64,000 nt of DNA, taken from positions 2,170,001 to 2,234,000 of the forward strand of contig NZ_PHHE01000001.1 of assembly GCF_002813455.1 (NCBI RefSeq), written 5' to 3'. This document shows, one piece after another, positions 18,119 to 28,132 of the stretch (position 1 is the stretch's first letter; each line of letters starts with the position of its first letter). Below the pieces are notes generated by a model, which did not search any database, was not told where the DNA came from, and was given only the letters and a program-made list of their open reading frames with translations. Origin of the DNA: Pseudomonas baetica. GTDB taxonomy: Bacteria; Pseudomonadota; Gammaproteobacteria; Pseudomonadales; Pseudomonadaceae. The position numbers and the translations under genes were made by a program.

Positions 18119-19684
18119 ATGGTATTTTCATCCAACGTGTTCCTGTTTCTGTTCTTGCCGATCTTTCTCGGCATGTACTACCTGAGCGGGATTCGTTATC
18201 GCAATTTGCTGCTGCTACTCGCCAGCTACGTGTTCTATGCGTGGTGGCGAGTGGACTTCCTGGCGCTGTTCGCCGCCGTCACGTTGTGGAACTACTGGAT
18301 CGGCCTGAAAGTCGGTGCTGCCGGCGTGCGGACCAAACCGGCGCAACGCTGGCTGTTGCTCGGCGTGGCAGTGGATCTGTGCATCCTCGGCTACTTCAAA
18401 TACGCCAACTTCGGCGTCGACAGCATCAACGCGATGATGACCTCGGTCGGTCTGTCGCCGTTCATCCTGACCCACGTGCTATTGCCGATCGGTATCTCGT
18501 TCTACATCTTCGAGTCGATCAGCTACATCATCGACGTGTATCGCGGCGACACCCCGGCCACGCGCAACCTGATCGACTTTGCGGCGTTTGTGGCGATCTT
18601 CCCGCACCTGATTGCCGGCCCGGTCCTGCGTTTCCGCGACCTTGCCGACCAGTTCAACAACCGCACGCACACCCTCGACAAATTCTCCGAGGGCTGCACA
18701 CGGTTCATGCAGGGTTTCATCAAGAAAGTCTTCATCGCCGACACCCTAGCGGTAGTTGCCGACCACTGCTTCGCCCTGCAAAACCCGACCACGGGCGATG
18801 CCTGGCTGGGTGCGCTGGCGTACACCGCGCAACTGTATTTCGACTTCTCCGGTTACAGCGACATGGCGATCGGTCTGGGTCTGATGATGGGTTTCCGCTT
18901 CATGGAAAACTTCAAGCAGCCGTACATCAGTCAGTCGATCACCGAGTTCTGGCGTCGCTGGCACATCAGCCTGTCCACCTGGCTGCGTGACTACCTGTAC
19001 ATCACCCTCGGCGGTAACCGTAAAGGCACGCTGATGACCTATCGCAACCTGTTCCTGACCATGCTTCTGGGTGGTCTGTGGCACGGCGCGAACATCACCT
19101 ACATCGTCTGGGGCGCCTGGCACGGCATGTGGCTGGCGATAGAAAAAGCGCTGGGCCTGAATACTTCGCCACGCAGCCTCAACCCGATCCGCTGGGCGCT
19201 GACCTTCCTGCTCGTGGTCATGGGCTGGGTGATCTTCCGTGCCGAGAACCTGCACGTTGCCGGGCGTATGTACGGCGCGATGTTCAGCTTCGGCGACTGG
19301 TCGCTGTCGGAACTCAATCAGGCCAGCCTCACCGGTCTGCAAGTGGCGACGCTGGTGGTGGCTTACGTGACGCTGGCGTTCTTCGGTCTGCGTGATCTGT
19401 ACACCAACCAGCCTCCGGTCAAAACCAAGCCAGTGGTCAACGTTGAAACCGACGGCCCCGCCGCTGCGACCCCAGGAATGATCAAGGCAGCCCCCGGCGA
19501 AAACCCGGCGAGCATCCACGAGCCTGGCTACACCGTCGGCGTCGACGCCCAGGTGCAACCGGCCTACTGGACGGCGGACTGGTCGCGTTACGTGATGCAC
19601 GGCTTGATCCTGCTGCTGTTCATCGCCTCGATTCTCAAACTCTCGGCGCAAAGCTTCTCGCCGTTCCTTTACTTCCAGTTCTGA
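18119..19684 (+). CDS. algI: alginate O-acetyltransferase, MBOAT protein AlgI
   Basis: 521 aa from ATG 18119, which gives the conserved start MVFSSNVFLFLFLPIFLG and has GGAGA upstream. MBOAT membrane protein that moves acetyl groups across the inner membrane for use by AlgJ and AlgX. The conserved histidine is His322 in GGLWHGAN, the same number as in P. aeruginosa. A hydrophilic, proline/alanine-rich stretch (about residues 440-490) precedes the last membrane segment and is the least conserved part. Confidence 0.97.
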   Translation: MVFSSNVFLFLFLPIFLGMYYLSGIRYRNLLLLLASYVFYAWWRVDFLALFAAVTLWNYWIGLKVGAAGVRTKPAQRWLLLGVAVDLCILGYFKYANFGVDSINAMMTSVGLSPFILTHVLLPIGISFYIFESISYIIDVYRGDTPATRNLIDFAAFVAIFPHLIAGPVLRFRDLADQFNNRTHTLDKFSEGCTRFMQGFIKKVFIADTLAVVADHCFALQNPTTGDAWLGALAYTAQLYFDFSGYSDMAIGLGLMMGFRFMENFKQPYISQSITEFWRRWHISLSTWLRDYLYITLGGNRKGTLMTYRNLFLTMLLGGLWHGANITYIVWGAWHGMWLAIEKALGLNTSPRSLNPIRWALTFLLVVMGWVIFRAENLHVAGRMYGAMFSFGDWSLSELNQASLTGLQVATLVVAYVTLAFFGLRDLYTNQPPVKTKPVVNVETDGPAAATPGMIKAAPGENPASIHEPGYTVGVDAQVQPAYWTADWSRYVMHGLILLLFIASILKLSAQSFSPFLYFQF

Positions 19685-19694
19685 GGGATCTGAC

Positions 19695-20870
19695 ATGACC
19701 CGCTCATTACGCATCTTCTACATCGCCCTGTTCCTGGTGACCCTGCTGGTCTTGGGCTTGTGGTCGGTACGCAGCTTCTTCGGCTTCAGCACCAACGCCG
19801 ACGCGACGGTGCTCAACGGCCGCTGGACCAAAGCCGTGGAAACCCACTATGACGAAGAGTTTCCGATCAAGCGTCTGGGCACCAACCTCTGGGCCGCGCT
19901 GGATTTCAAACTGTTCAACGAAGGTCGTCCGGGCGTGGTGCTCGGCCGCGATCAGTGGTTGTACAGCGATGAGGAATTCAACCCGATCGTCAACGAAGAG
20001 CTGAACCTGCAAGGCAACTACGCGCTGGTCGAAGGCGTGCGCCAGACCCTCAAAGAGAAAGGCGTGAAACTGGTGATGGCGATCGTGCCGGCCAAGGTTC
20101 GCCTGTACCCGGAACACCTCGGTGAAGTGAAACCGTCGAGCATCCACGCCAACCTTTACGAGGACTTCCACGCACGGGTTGCGGCGGACAAGATCCTTGC
20201 ACCCGATCTGCTCAAGCCATTGCAACAGGCCAAGCAGAACGGTCAGCAAGTGTTCCTGCGCACCGACACACACTGGACGCCAGAAGGTGCCGAAGTTGCC
20301 GCCAACACCCTGGCCAAGACCATCGCCGACAAGTTCCCGCTCAGCGGCGAGCCGCAGCGTTTCGTCACCACGCCGGCGGAAAAGGTCACGCACAAGGGCG
20401 ATCTGCGTCTGTTCCTGCCGCTTGATCCGCTGTTCGAAAACCTGATGCCGGCGCAAGAGCCGCTGCAAAAGCGCAACACCGTAGCCGCTGGCGAGCAACC
20501 TGGTGGTGATGACGCACTGTTCGCCAACAGCGAAGTGCCGGTCGCGCTGATCGGTACCAGCTACAGCGCCAACCCCAACTGGAACTTCGTCGGTGCGCTG
20601 AAACAAGCGCTGCACAGCGACGTGGTGAACTACGCCGAAGACGGCCACGGCCCGATCCTGCCAATGCTCAGCTACCTGAAAAGCGATGACTTCAAGAACA
20701 GCCCGCCACAGGTGCTGATCTGGGAGTTTCCTGAACGATATCTGCCTGTGAACAACGAAATCGGCGACGCCGACCCGCAGTGGGTCGCAGAGCTTAAACA
20801 AGCCGGCGCTCGCCAACAAAACGTAGCCATCAACACTAAATCCGAGACGCCCGACCGGGCGCAAAACTGA
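19695..20870 (+). CDS. algJ: alginate O-acetyltransferase AlgJ
   Basis: 391 aa with an uncleaved N-terminal membrane anchor (IALFLVTLLVLGLWSV). Periplasmic SGNH-type domain related to AlgX, with Asp and His in RTDTHWTPEGA and the serine in LIGTSYSANPNW. It has acetylesterase-type chemistry in the family and is thought to relay acetyl from AlgI towards AlgX. It starts 10 bp after algI and shares its transcript. Confidence 0.95.
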   Translation: MTRSLRIFYIALFLVTLLVLGLWSVRSFFGFSTNADATVLNGRWTKAVETHYDEEFPIKRLGTNLWAALDFKLFNEGRPGVVLGRDQWLYSDEEFNPIVNEELNLQGNYALVEGVRQTLKEKGVKLVMAIVPAKVRLYPEHLGEVKPSSIHANLYEDFHARVAADKILAPDLLKPLQQAKQNGQQVFLRTDTHWTPEGAEVAANTLAKTIADKFPLSGEPQRFVTTPAEKVTHKGDLRLFLPLDPLFENLMPAQEPLQKRNTVAAGEQPGGDDALFANSEVPVALIGTSYSANPNWNFVGALKQALHSDVVNYAEDGHGPILPMLSYLKSDDFKNSPPQVLIWEFPERYLPVNNEIGDADPQWVAELKQAGARQQNVAINTKSETPDRAQN

Positions 20871-20884
20871 AAGAGAGGTACACC

Positions 20885-21541
20885 ATGACTTTCACTACTA
20901 CTCCTCGCCGTCTCGCTAAAAGCTTCGCATTGGTTGCTGGCCTCAGCGTGCTTTCCGTACCCGCCTTCGCCGGTGGCGACGCTGCCCTCTACGGCCCGAC
21001 CGCACCGAAAGGCTCGACCTTTGTGCGTATCTACAACGCCAGCAACGCTGAAGTCAGCGCCACTGTCGGCAGCACCAACTTGAGCGACGTTGCGCCACTG
21101 GCCAGCAGCGACTTCAGTTTCATGCCGGGCGGCGACTACAGCGCCAAGGTCGGCAGCCAGACCCTGCCGGTAAAACTCGCCGGTGACCACTACTACACCC
21201 TGGTCAACAACGCTTCCGGCGCGCCGCAACTGATCGAAGAGCCGCCGTTCAAGAACAAGCAGAAATCCCTGGTGCGCGTGCAGAACCTCAGCGACAAACC
21301 GCTGACTCTGAAGACTGCCGACGGCAAGACCGACGTGGTACCGAATGTGGCGGCCAAGGGCCGTGGCGAACGCGAAATCAACCCGGTGAAAGTCAGCCTG
21401 GCGCTGTACGAAGGCGACAAGAAAGTCGGCGACGTGAAGCCGGTCGCTCTGGAGCGCGGTGAAGCTGCGGTGCTGTACGTCACCGGTTCCGGCAGCAGCC
21501 TGTCGCCAGTCTGGGTGAAACGCCCGGTGTCGACGCGCTAA
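20885..21541 (+). CDS. algF: alginate acetylation protein AlgF
   Basis: 218 aa periplasmic protein with a signal peptide ending VPAFAGG. It has two predicted beta-rich modules (FVRIYNASNAEVSATVG; SLVRVQNLSDKPLTLKT). It is needed for O-acetylation together with AlgI, AlgJ and AlgX. AGAGAGG lies before the ATG. A 126-bp gap with no strong terminator separates it from algA. Confidence 0.95.
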   Translation: MTFTTTPRRLAKSFALVAGLSVLSVPAFAGGDAALYGPTAPKGSTFVRIYNASNAEVSATVGSTNLSDVAPLASSDFSFMPGGDYSAKVGSQTLPVKLAGDHYYTLVNNASGAPQLIEEPPFKNKQKSLVRVQNLSDKPLTLKTADGKTDVVPNVAAKGRGEREINPVKVSLALYEGDKKVGDVKPVALERGEAAVLYVTGSGSSLSPVWVKRPVSTR

Positions 21542-21667
21542 TCAATTTTCCTGCCTGACCCCGTCCCCACTGTGGGAGGGTTGTCAGTTCGGGTACGAAA
21601 CAAAAACAAGAGTGAAACGACACAACGTTCGTGCCTCTAACCCAATCGATTTTATGGAGTAAACAAT

Positions 21668-23119
21668 ATGATTCCGGTGATCTTGTCAGGTGGTAGCGGC
21701 TCACGTCTTTGGCCGCTTTCGCGTAAGCAGTTTCCTAAGCAATTCCTCGCCCTGACCGGCGAACACACCTTGTTCCAGCAAACCCTGGAACGCCTGGTGT
21801 TCGAAGGCATGGACACGCCGATCGTGGTCTGCAACAAGGATCACCGTTTTATCGTCAACGAGCAGTTGGCCAACCGCAAGCTGGAATGCCAGCGCATCCT
21901 GATGGAACCGTTCGGCCGCAACACTGCGCCGGCCGTGGCGCTGACCGCGATGATGCTGGTCAATGAAGGCCGTGACGAACTGATGCTGGTGCTGCCGGCC
22001 GATCACGTGCTGGAAGACCAGAAAGCCCTGCAACGCGCCCTCGCCCTTGCAACCGTTGCCGCCGAAAACGGCGAAATGGTGCTGTTCGGCGTGCCGGCGA
22101 CCAAACCGGAAACCGGTTACGGCTACATCAAATCCACCGCCGATTCGCTGCTGCCCGAAGGCGTCAGCCGCGTCTCGCACTTTGTCGAAAAACCGGACGT
22201 GAAACGCGCCACCGAATACGTCGAGTCGGGCGGTTACTACTGGAACAGCGGCATGTTCCTGTTCCGCGCCAGCCGCTTCCTCGAAGAGCTGAAAAAGCAC
22301 GACCCGGACATCTACGACACCTGCCTGCTGACCCTTGAGCGTAGCGAGCAAGACGCCGATACCGTCACGCTGGACGAAGCCACCTTCGCCTGCTGCCCGG
22401 ACAACTCCATCGACTATTCCGTAATGGAAAAAACCCAACGCGCCTGCGTCGTGCCGCTGACTGCCGGCTGGAGCGATGTCGGTTGCTGGTCGTCGTTGTG
22501 GGAAGTCAACGAGAAAGACGCCAACGGCAACGTCACCAAAGGCGACGTGGTGATCCAGGACAGCAAGAACTGCATGATCCACGGCAACGGCAAACTGGTG
22601 TCGGTGATCGGTCTGGAAAACATTGTGGTGGTCGAAACCAAGGACGCCATGATGATCGCCCACAAGGACAAGGTCCAGGGCGTCAAGCAGATGGTCAACA
22701 CCCTCAACGAACAGGGTCGCAGCGAAACCCAGAACCACTGCGAGGTCTACCGTCCGTGGGGCTCCTACGATTCGGTGGACATGGGCGGGCGTTTCCAGGT
22801 CAAGCATATCTCGGTCAAGCCGGGCGCGTGCCTGTCACTGCAGATGCACCACCACCGCGCCGAACACTGGATCGTGGTCAGCGGCACTGCTGAAGTGACC
22901 TGTGACGACAACGTGTTCCTGCTCTGCGAAAACCAGTCGACCTATATTCCGATCGCCTCGGTGCATCGCCTGCGCAATCCGGGCAAGATCCCGCTGGAAA
23001 TCATCGAAGTGCAATCGGGTTCGTACCTGGGTGAAGACGATATCGAGCGTTTCGAAGATATCTACGGCCGCTCCACCCCGATCGAGCGCGGCGTGTCGGT
23101 GAAAACCATCGCGCAGTAA
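21668..23119 (+). CDS. algA: bifunctional phosphomannose isomerase/GDP-mannose pyrophosphorylase AlgA
   Basis: 483 aa. The N-terminal nucleotidyltransferase has GGSGSRLWPLSRKQFPKQ (residues about 8-25) and FVEKPD; the C-terminal cupin isomerase has QMHHHRAEHWIVVSG. It makes mannose-6-phosphate from fructose-6-phosphate and then GDP-mannose, the substrate of AlgD. As last gene it closes the pathway loop with the first. A strong terminator follows. Confidence 0.97.
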   Translation: MIPVILSGGSGSRLWPLSRKQFPKQFLALTGEHTLFQQTLERLVFEGMDTPIVVCNKDHRFIVNEQLANRKLECQRILMEPFGRNTAPAVALTAMMLVNEGRDELMLVLPADHVLEDQKALQRALALATVAAENGEMVLFGVPATKPETGYGYIKSTADSLLPEGVSRVSHFVEKPDVKRATEYVESGGYYWNSGMFLFRASRFLEELKKHDPDIYDTCLLTLERSEQDADTVTLDEATFACCPDNSIDYSVMEKTQRACVVPLTAGWSDVGCWSSLWEVNEKDANGNVTKGDVVIQDSKNCMIHGNGKLVSVIGLENIVVVETKDAMMIAHKDKVQGVKQMVNTLNEQGRSETQNHCEVYRPWGSYDSVDMGGRFQVKHISVKPGACLSLQMHHHRAEHWIVVSGTAEVTCDDNVFLLCENQSTYIPIASVHRLRNPGKIPLEIIEVQSGSYLGEDDIERFEDIYGRSTPIERGVSVKTIAQ

Positions 23120-23144
23120 CGATCGACAACGCTCAGTAAACCAA

Positions 23145-23206
23145 GAAGCCCTCGCCCAGCCCACTGCGTCCCCTATCCGCAGCGGGTTGGACGGGGGCTT
23201 TTTTTG
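23145..23206 (+). terminator. terminator of the alginate operon
   Basis: A long, slightly imperfect stem runs from AAGCCCTCGCCCAGCCC to GGGTTGGACGGGGGCTT and is followed by seven Ts. It begins 25 bp after the algA stop. Confidence 0.9.
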
Positions 23207-23230
23207 TCCGGATTCTGTGTCGCCGGCAAT

Positions 23231-23308
23231 GGCCTCTTCGCGAGCGCGCTCGCTCCCACACTTGAAATGCATTCCCCTGTGGGAGCGAGCCTGCTCGCGA
23301 AGAGGCCC
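23231..23308. repeat. REP inverted pair
   Basis: GGCCTCTTCGCGAGC and GCTCGCGAAGAGGCC ends form a near-perfect inverted pair about 78 bp long, between the alginate terminator and the next gene. Confidence 0.9.
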
Positions 23309-23395
23309 GGTCAGACACCGCAAGTCCCGATGCCCATCGCCAACCTCACCTACGCTTAGGTAGGATGCCTCTCTATCCCTTCGAGGTTGTCCGAC

Positions 23396-23860
23396 ATGTT
23401 CATCGGCATTTTGCTGGTCATCACCTGGCTGATTCTGTTGCTGCGCTATCCGGCCAAGGCCCTGCCGGTTTCGGTGGCGGCGGCGATTGGCCTCGGTCTG
23501 GTCGCCATGTGGGTGGTGTGGCTGGACAACCGCGAGATCAAACAGCTGGCACGGCTTGAACTGCGCATCAGCTATGCGCCCGAACAATGCCCGGCGGATC
23601 GGCCGTTGCAACTGAAGATGAACAACGGCAACAGTGTGCCACTGACCGAACTGCGCTGGCGTATTGCAGCCTATGCGCCGGGCGACACGGTCAATCTGGC
23701 CGACAATCAATACACTGCCCCGCGTTATCGCGGCCCCGGTGAATTGCAGGCCGGCGGCAGTTGGGAAGATTGCTTGCCGATGCCGCCACTGCGTCCCGGC
23801 TATCGCCCACAAACCCTGGAGTTTCGCGCCGAGCGATTGCAGGGTAGTTTCTCCGACTGA
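23396..23860 (+). CDS. small inner-membrane protein of unknown function
   Basis: 154 aa from ATG 23396, with GAGG 9 bp upstream. Two hydrophobic segments (residues about 2-17 and 23-42) are followed by a hydrophilic domain of about 110 residues that contains two cysteines (EQCPADRP and WEDCLPMP) and looks beta-rich. I do not recognise a functional family. It lies 18 bp or more before the dehydrogenase gene and may be co-transcribed with it. Confidence 0.7.
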   Translation: MFIGILLVITWLILLLRYPAKALPVSVAAAIGLGLVAMWVVWLDNREIKQLARLELRISYAPEQCPADRPLQLKMNNGNSVPLTELRWRIAAYAPGDTVNLADNQYTAPRYRGPGELQAGGSWEDCLPMPPLRPGYRPQTLEFRAERLQGSFSD

Positions 23861-23896
23861 TTCCCTTCCCCACCCTTTTTGCACAAGGAATGCGCC

Positions 23897-24721
23897 ATGC
23901 CCGTTGCGTTGATTACCGGTTGCTCCAGCGGCATCGGCCGCGCCCTCGCCGATGCGTTCAAAACCGCCGGTTTCGAAGTCTGGGCCACTGCGCGCAAGGC
24001 TGAAGACGTCGCCGCACTGGCCGCTGCCGGGTTCACCGCGATCCAGCTGGACGTCAACGACGGCGCAGCGCTGGAGCAACTCGGCGAACGCATCAACCAG
24101 CAACACGGCAGCCTCGACGTGCTGATCAACAACGCCGGTTACGGCGCCATGGGCCCGCTGCTCGACGGTGGCGTGTCAGCCATGCAGCGCCAGTTCGAAA
24201 CCAACGTGTTCTCGATTGTCGGCGTCACCCGCGCGCTGTTCCCGGTGTTGCGCCGGGCCAAGGGTTTGGTGGTGAACATTGGCAGCGTTTCCGGCGTATT
24301 GGTCACGCCGTTCGCCGGTGCCTATTGCGCCTCGAAAGCAGCAGTGCATGCCTTGAGCGATGCACTGCGCATGGAGCTGGCGCCGTTCGGCATTCGCGTG
24401 ATGGAAGTACAGCCCGGCGCGATTCAATCGAGCTTCGCCAAGAATGCCGGGCATGAGGCTGAGCAGTTGATCAATGAACAATCGCCGTGGTTTCCATTGC
24501 GAGAAGGGATCCGCGCGCGGGCCAAGGCGTCGCAGGACAAACCAACGCCGGCCCTTGAGTTTGCTGCTGTGCTGCTGAAGGCTGTGCAGCAGAGCAAACC
24601 GCCACGGCTGATTCGCATCGGCAATGGTAGCCGGGCATTGCCGCTGTTAGCGACGCTGCTGCCCAAAGGGTTGCTGGAATCGACGTTGATGAAGCGCTTC
24701 GGGTTGCGCGGCCAACTCTGA
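23897..24721 (+). CDS. short-chain dehydrogenase/reductase (SDR)
   Basis: 274 aa. Classical SDR: cofactor motif TGCSSGIG (residues about 8-15), NNAGYG, the serine in IGSVSG and the active-site YCASK. The short acidic turn after the second strand does not fix NAD versus NADP. An AAGGA lies 7 bp before this ATG. Substrate unknown. Confidence 0.88.
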   Translation: MPVALITGCSSGIGRALADAFKTAGFEVWATARKAEDVAALAAAGFTAIQLDVNDGAALEQLGERINQQHGSLDVLINNAGYGAMGPLLDGGVSAMQRQFETNVFSIVGVTRALFPVLRRAKGLVVNIGSVSGVLVTPFAGAYCASKAAVHALSDALRMELAPFGIRVMEVQPGAIQSSFAKNAGHEAEQLINEQSPWFPLREGIRARAKASQDKPTPALEFAAVLLKAVQQSKPPRLIRIGNGSRALPLLATLLPKGLLESTLMKRFGLRGQL

Positions 24722-24735
24722 CACCGCGTTACCGT

Positions 24736-24813
24736 TCTTCGCGAGCAGGCTCGCTCCCACAGGGATCTTCAGTGCAACGCGAATCCAGTGTGGGAGCGAG
24801 CCTGCTCGCGAAT
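24736..24813. repeat. REP inverted pair
   Basis: Inverted TTCGCGAGCAGGCTCGCTCC units between two convergent genes; it may act as a bidirectional stop. Confidence 0.9.
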
Positions 24814-24830
24814 GGCAGTACCTCGGTCTG

Positions 24831-25697
24831 TCAGTTATCCACAGTGTCCTGCCTTACCACCACCGTACAAGTAATCCCCGCCGCCAACAAAACACCCTCC
24901 GGCACTTCATCAATGTGAATGCGCACCGGCACTCGCTGTGCCAAGCGCACCCAGTTGAACGTCGGGTTCACATCGGCGATCAGCTCGCGGCTTTCCGGGT
25001 TGTCGCGGTCGTAGATGCCGCGAGAAATGCTTTCCACATGGCCCTTGAGCACTTCGCCGCTCATCAACTGCATGTCGGCCTTATCACCGACTTTCACGCG
25101 GGGCAATTTGGTCTCTTCGAAGAAGCCGTAAACCCAGAACGAATTCATGTCGACCACGGCCATTTTTGCCTCGCCGATGCGCGCGTAATCACCGCGATGC
25201 ACGTTGAGGTTGGTCACGTAACCGTCGACCGCCGCGCGTACTTCGGTGCGTTTGAGGTTGAGTTCGGCGGCTTCCAGTTGCGCCTGCGCGTGCTGGTAAT
25301 CGGCGAGGGCGGCGTCGGCGATGTTGCTGGCGTCGTCGCGGTTTTCCTTGGAGATCACCAGGTTGTCGAGATCGGCGCGGCGGTGGGCGTTGACCTTGCG
25401 CATCTCCCACGTCGACTTGCGCGAGGCGACCAGCGACTGCGCCTGTTTCACCGCGATGCGGTAGTGCTCCGGGTCGATCTGCATGAGCAAATCGCCCTTC
25501 TTCACCAATTGGTTGTCGCGCACCGGCACATCGATGACTTCACCGGTGACGTCGGCGGCGACGTTGATGATGTCTGCGCGAACGCGGCCATCGCGGGTCC
25601 ACGGCGTGTTCATGTAATGCACCCACAAGGTCCGGCCGATCCACAGCGCCAGGGCCAGCACCAGCAGGGTCGCGAGCAGGCTGAAAAACTTTTTCAT
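24831..25697 (-). CDS. HlyD/EmrA-type periplasmic efflux adaptor
   Basis: 288 aa. An N-terminal membrane anchor (FFSLLATLLVLALALWIGRTLW) is followed by a biotinyl-lipoyl-like half motif (VTGEVIDVPVRDNQLVKKGDLLMQID), a coiled-coil hairpin (residues about 85-150) and a second half motif with a beta-barrel. This is the AaeA-like membrane-fusion protein that links a FUSC pump to an outer-membrane channel. It is the last gene of the leftward efflux operon, 15 bp after the DUF1656 gene. Confidence 0.9.
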   Translation of the reverse strand: MKKFFSLLATLLVLALALWIGRTLWVHYMNTPWTRDGRVRADIINVAADVTGEVIDVPVRDNQLVKKGDLLMQIDPEHYRIAVKQAQSLVASRKSTWEMRKVNAHRRADLDNLVISKENRDDASNIADAALADYQHAQAQLEAAELNLKRTEVRAAVDGYVTNLNVHRGDYARIGEAKMAVVDMNSFWVYGFFEETKLPRVKVGDKADMQLMSGEVLKGHVESISRGIYDRDNPESRELIADVNPTFNWVRLAQRVPVRIHIDEVPEGVLLAAGITCTVVVRQDTVDN

Positions 25698-25712
25698 CTG
25701 GATGTTCTCAAC

Positions 25713-25913
25713 TCAACGGTAAACAGTCAGCGCCATCGCGCCAAACAGACAGGAAAACAGACTCAGGCGCAGCAGCGCCGGGTGCCAGAAGAAGCGGTAC
25801 AGATCAAACCCCGACAAGAACCGATCCACCGCCCAGGCCAGCGCCGCAGCGATGAAAAACATCAGGGTCATGGTCGGCATGTACACGCCGTGGAAGGCGA
25901 TTTCACGAGGCAT
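25713..25913 (-). CDS. DUF1656 small membrane protein
   Basis: 66 aa from ATG 25911-25913 (MPREIAFHGVYMPTM). Two membrane segments. DUF1656 proteins are routinely found between FUSC and HlyD genes, as here, and are presumed small accessory subunits of the efflux complex. The gene overlaps the end of the FUSC gene by 11 bp. A longer in-frame start would add ten residues inside the FUSC gene. Confidence 0.85.
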   Translation of the reverse strand: MPREIAFHGVYMPTMTLMFFIAAALAWAVDRFLSGFDLYRFFWHPALLRLSLFSCLFGAMALTVYR

Positions 25914-28098
25914 GGGCAAGTCCTTCGGGCTTGGCGGGAGCAAAAGCGGCCAGCGGTGATTGCGGGTCGAGCAACGAGGTGCGGATGAAGTGCAGATAGC
26001 TCTTCACCCGGCGCAACGCTGAGGTATCGAAGTGCGGCGCGAACGGCTCATCGGTGGCCGCCACGCGACTGATCGCATGATCGACCGCCACCAGCGCCCG
26101 TTCGAGATTGCTTGAGTTCGGTTGCAAGAACAGCCGCACCAGCGCCCGGCCCATCACACGGATCGCCTGGCGCCACGGTTGCGATTCGGCATAGGCCGGG
26201 TGCACCGGCAGAATCGCCTGTTCCTTGCGCAACTCGATGATCGCGTGGCCGACTTCCAGCACCACGAACATCCAGCGCAGCAGATTCTTCTGCACCTTCG
26301 GCTCACCGGCCGCCAGACCATAAGCCTGATGCAGCAAATCGCGGGTGCGGCTCTCGAAACTCGACGCCAGGCCTTTGAGCTTGCCACTGATCGCGTAGAC
26401 CACTTGCCCACGCAGATCCTGCTCCAGCCGCTTCCATAACCAGCGGCTGTTCGGCGGCAGAATAATCGCGCCCGCCGCCGCACACACCAGCATGCCCATG
26501 ACCATGGCGATGTAGTCGTTGATAAAGGTGTAGGGGTTGTAGATCGTCAGGTTGTCCGGCACCGAACCGGTGCTGAAAAAGATCAGCAGACCGAGGCCGA
26601 CACCGGCGTATTGCGGCCGCGACGTAAGGAATGAGCCGAGCACGATCACTGGCGCGAGCATCACGCACAACAGTGGAAAACCGTCGATCCACGGGAAGAT
26701 GAAAAACATCTCGACGAAGCCGATCAGCGCACCAAGGAAAGTGCCGCAAGCCATCTGAAATGCCATGCGTTTCGGGTTCGGCGTGGCAGCGGAGAGGCCC
26801 ACGGTCGCGGCAGCAATCAGGGTCAAGGTCGCGCCGCTCGGCCACGCGGTGGCGACCCAATAACTGCCCAGCACGATCAGAATGAACGAGGCGCGAATCC
26901 CCGAGGCCGCTGCCGCCCACCAGTTGGTTTGCGGGGTGAACGGCTCGTCCCAGCGCTCACGTTCGTGGCGGTGATCGGCCAGGGACGCGTGGGTTTGCGC
27001 GTAACCGTGCAGATCATCGACGAAGCGATAGAGCAATTCATACGCGGTGTGGAAATCCAGTTGCTCGGCGTCGCTCGGCTCGCTCTCCTGAAAGATGGCG
27101 CGCAGGCTGCGCACTCGTGCCGGCAAACCTTCCTTGTAGCTCGCCAGCGCCGTCGCCAGTCGCGCGGCATCGGGGCTGGTCAGCGCCCGACCGCTGAAGC
27201 CGTCGAGCACTTCGGCCAAGTCCTGCAAGCCTGGCCTGATGGCCGCGACAACGTGCTCTTCGCCATTGCCACGCAAGCGCTCAAGCAATTGATGCAGAGC
27301 GTTGAAGCGCGTGGTGATACCCATGAACTCGCTGTTCAAACGGCTCAGGCGACCGTTGCGCCGACGCATGTGCGGGTCTTCGAACACGGTGACGCTGCGC
27401 AGCCCTTCCAGCCCCACCGCCTCGGCGATGAAACGCACGTTGCTGGCCTCGAAAGATTCGGTTTTGCTGCGCCCGCGCAAGCCATCGGTGACGAACAGCG
27501 CGAATACGCCGAAGCGCTGATACAAGGCATTGCGCATCGCCGCGCTGACGGTCTGCGGCAGGATCGCGGCGCTGACCACGGTGGCGCAGAGAATCCCCAG
27601 CGAGATCTCCAGCACCCGCCACACCGCCGCCATGAACGCGCCGTCCGGGTGCGCCAGCGCCGGCAAACCGACCATCGCTGCGGTGTACCCGGCCAAGACA
27701 AAACCGTAAGCGCGGAAGTTACGGCAACGCGCGGCACCAGCCGAGCAAATGCCGACCCAGATCGCCAGCGAGCCGAGGAACAGTTCGGTATTTTGCGCGA
27801 ACAGCGCGATCAGCGTGACCATCATCGCCGACCCGGCCAGCGTGCCGAGAAAGCGATAGAAACTCTTGGCGAACACCTGACCACTTTGCGGCTGCATGAC
27901 GATGAACACGGTGATCATCGCGGTGCGCGGTTGCGGCAATTCCAGGCGCATGGCCAGCCACAGGGTGAGGAACGCGGCGAGCAGCACCTTGAAGATGTAG
28001 ACCCAGGTCACGCCGTCACTGCGCGCCCAGTCAAAGAAACCCCGACGCCATTCCAGGGAGTAAAGCCAGCGTAGAGGTGCGGGCAAGGGAGTCATCAA
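25903..28098 (-). CDS. FUSC family (AaeB/fusaric acid resistance-like) efflux pump
   Basis: 731 aa. Two membrane blocks (residues about 25-180 and 385-520), each with several helices, flank long cytosolic regions. The first block holds the family stretch ELPQPRTAMITVFIVMQPQSG. FUSC pumps export aromatic acids and similar organic acids by proton exchange. The actual substrate is not evident. It is followed by overlapping DUF1656 and HlyD genes and preceded by a REP and the outer-membrane component. Confidence 0.9.
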   Translation of the reverse strand: MMTPLPAPLRWLYSLEWRRGFFDWARSDGVTWVYIFKVLLAAFLTLWLAMRLELPQPRTAMITVFIVMQPQSGQVFAKSFYRFLGTLAGSAMMVTLIALFAQNTELFLGSLAIWVGICSAGAARCRNFRAYGFVLAGYTAAMVGLPALAHPDGAFMAAVWRVLEISLGILCATVVSAAILPQTVSAAMRNALYQRFGVFALFVTDGLRGRSKTESFEASNVRFIAEAVGLEGLRSVTVFEDPHMRRRNGRLSRLNSEFMGITTRFNALHQLLERLRGNGEEHVVAAIRPGLQDLAEVLDGFSGRALTSPDAARLATALASYKEGLPARVRSLRAIFQESEPSDAEQLDFHTAYELLYRFVDDLHGYAQTHASLADHRHERERWDEPFTPQTNWWAAAASGIRASFILIVLGSYWVATAWPSGATLTLIAAATVGLSAATPNPKRMAFQMACGTFLGALIGFVEMFFIFPWIDGFPLLCVMLAPVIVLGSFLTSRPQYAGVGLGLLIFFSTGSVPDNLTIYNPYTFINDYIAMVMGMLVCAAAGAIILPPNSRWLWKRLEQDLRGQVVYAISGKLKGLASSFESRTRDLLHQAYGLAAGEPKVQKNLLRWMFVVLEVGHAIIELRKEQAILPVHPAYAESQPWRQAIRVMGRALVRLFLQPNSSNLERALVAVDHAISRVAATDEPFAPHFDTSALRRVKSYLHFIRTSLLDPQSPLAAFAPAKPEGLAHAS

Positions 28099-28132
28099 TT
28101 GTGCTCAGAAAAGTCGGGGCGGGCCGGGATCC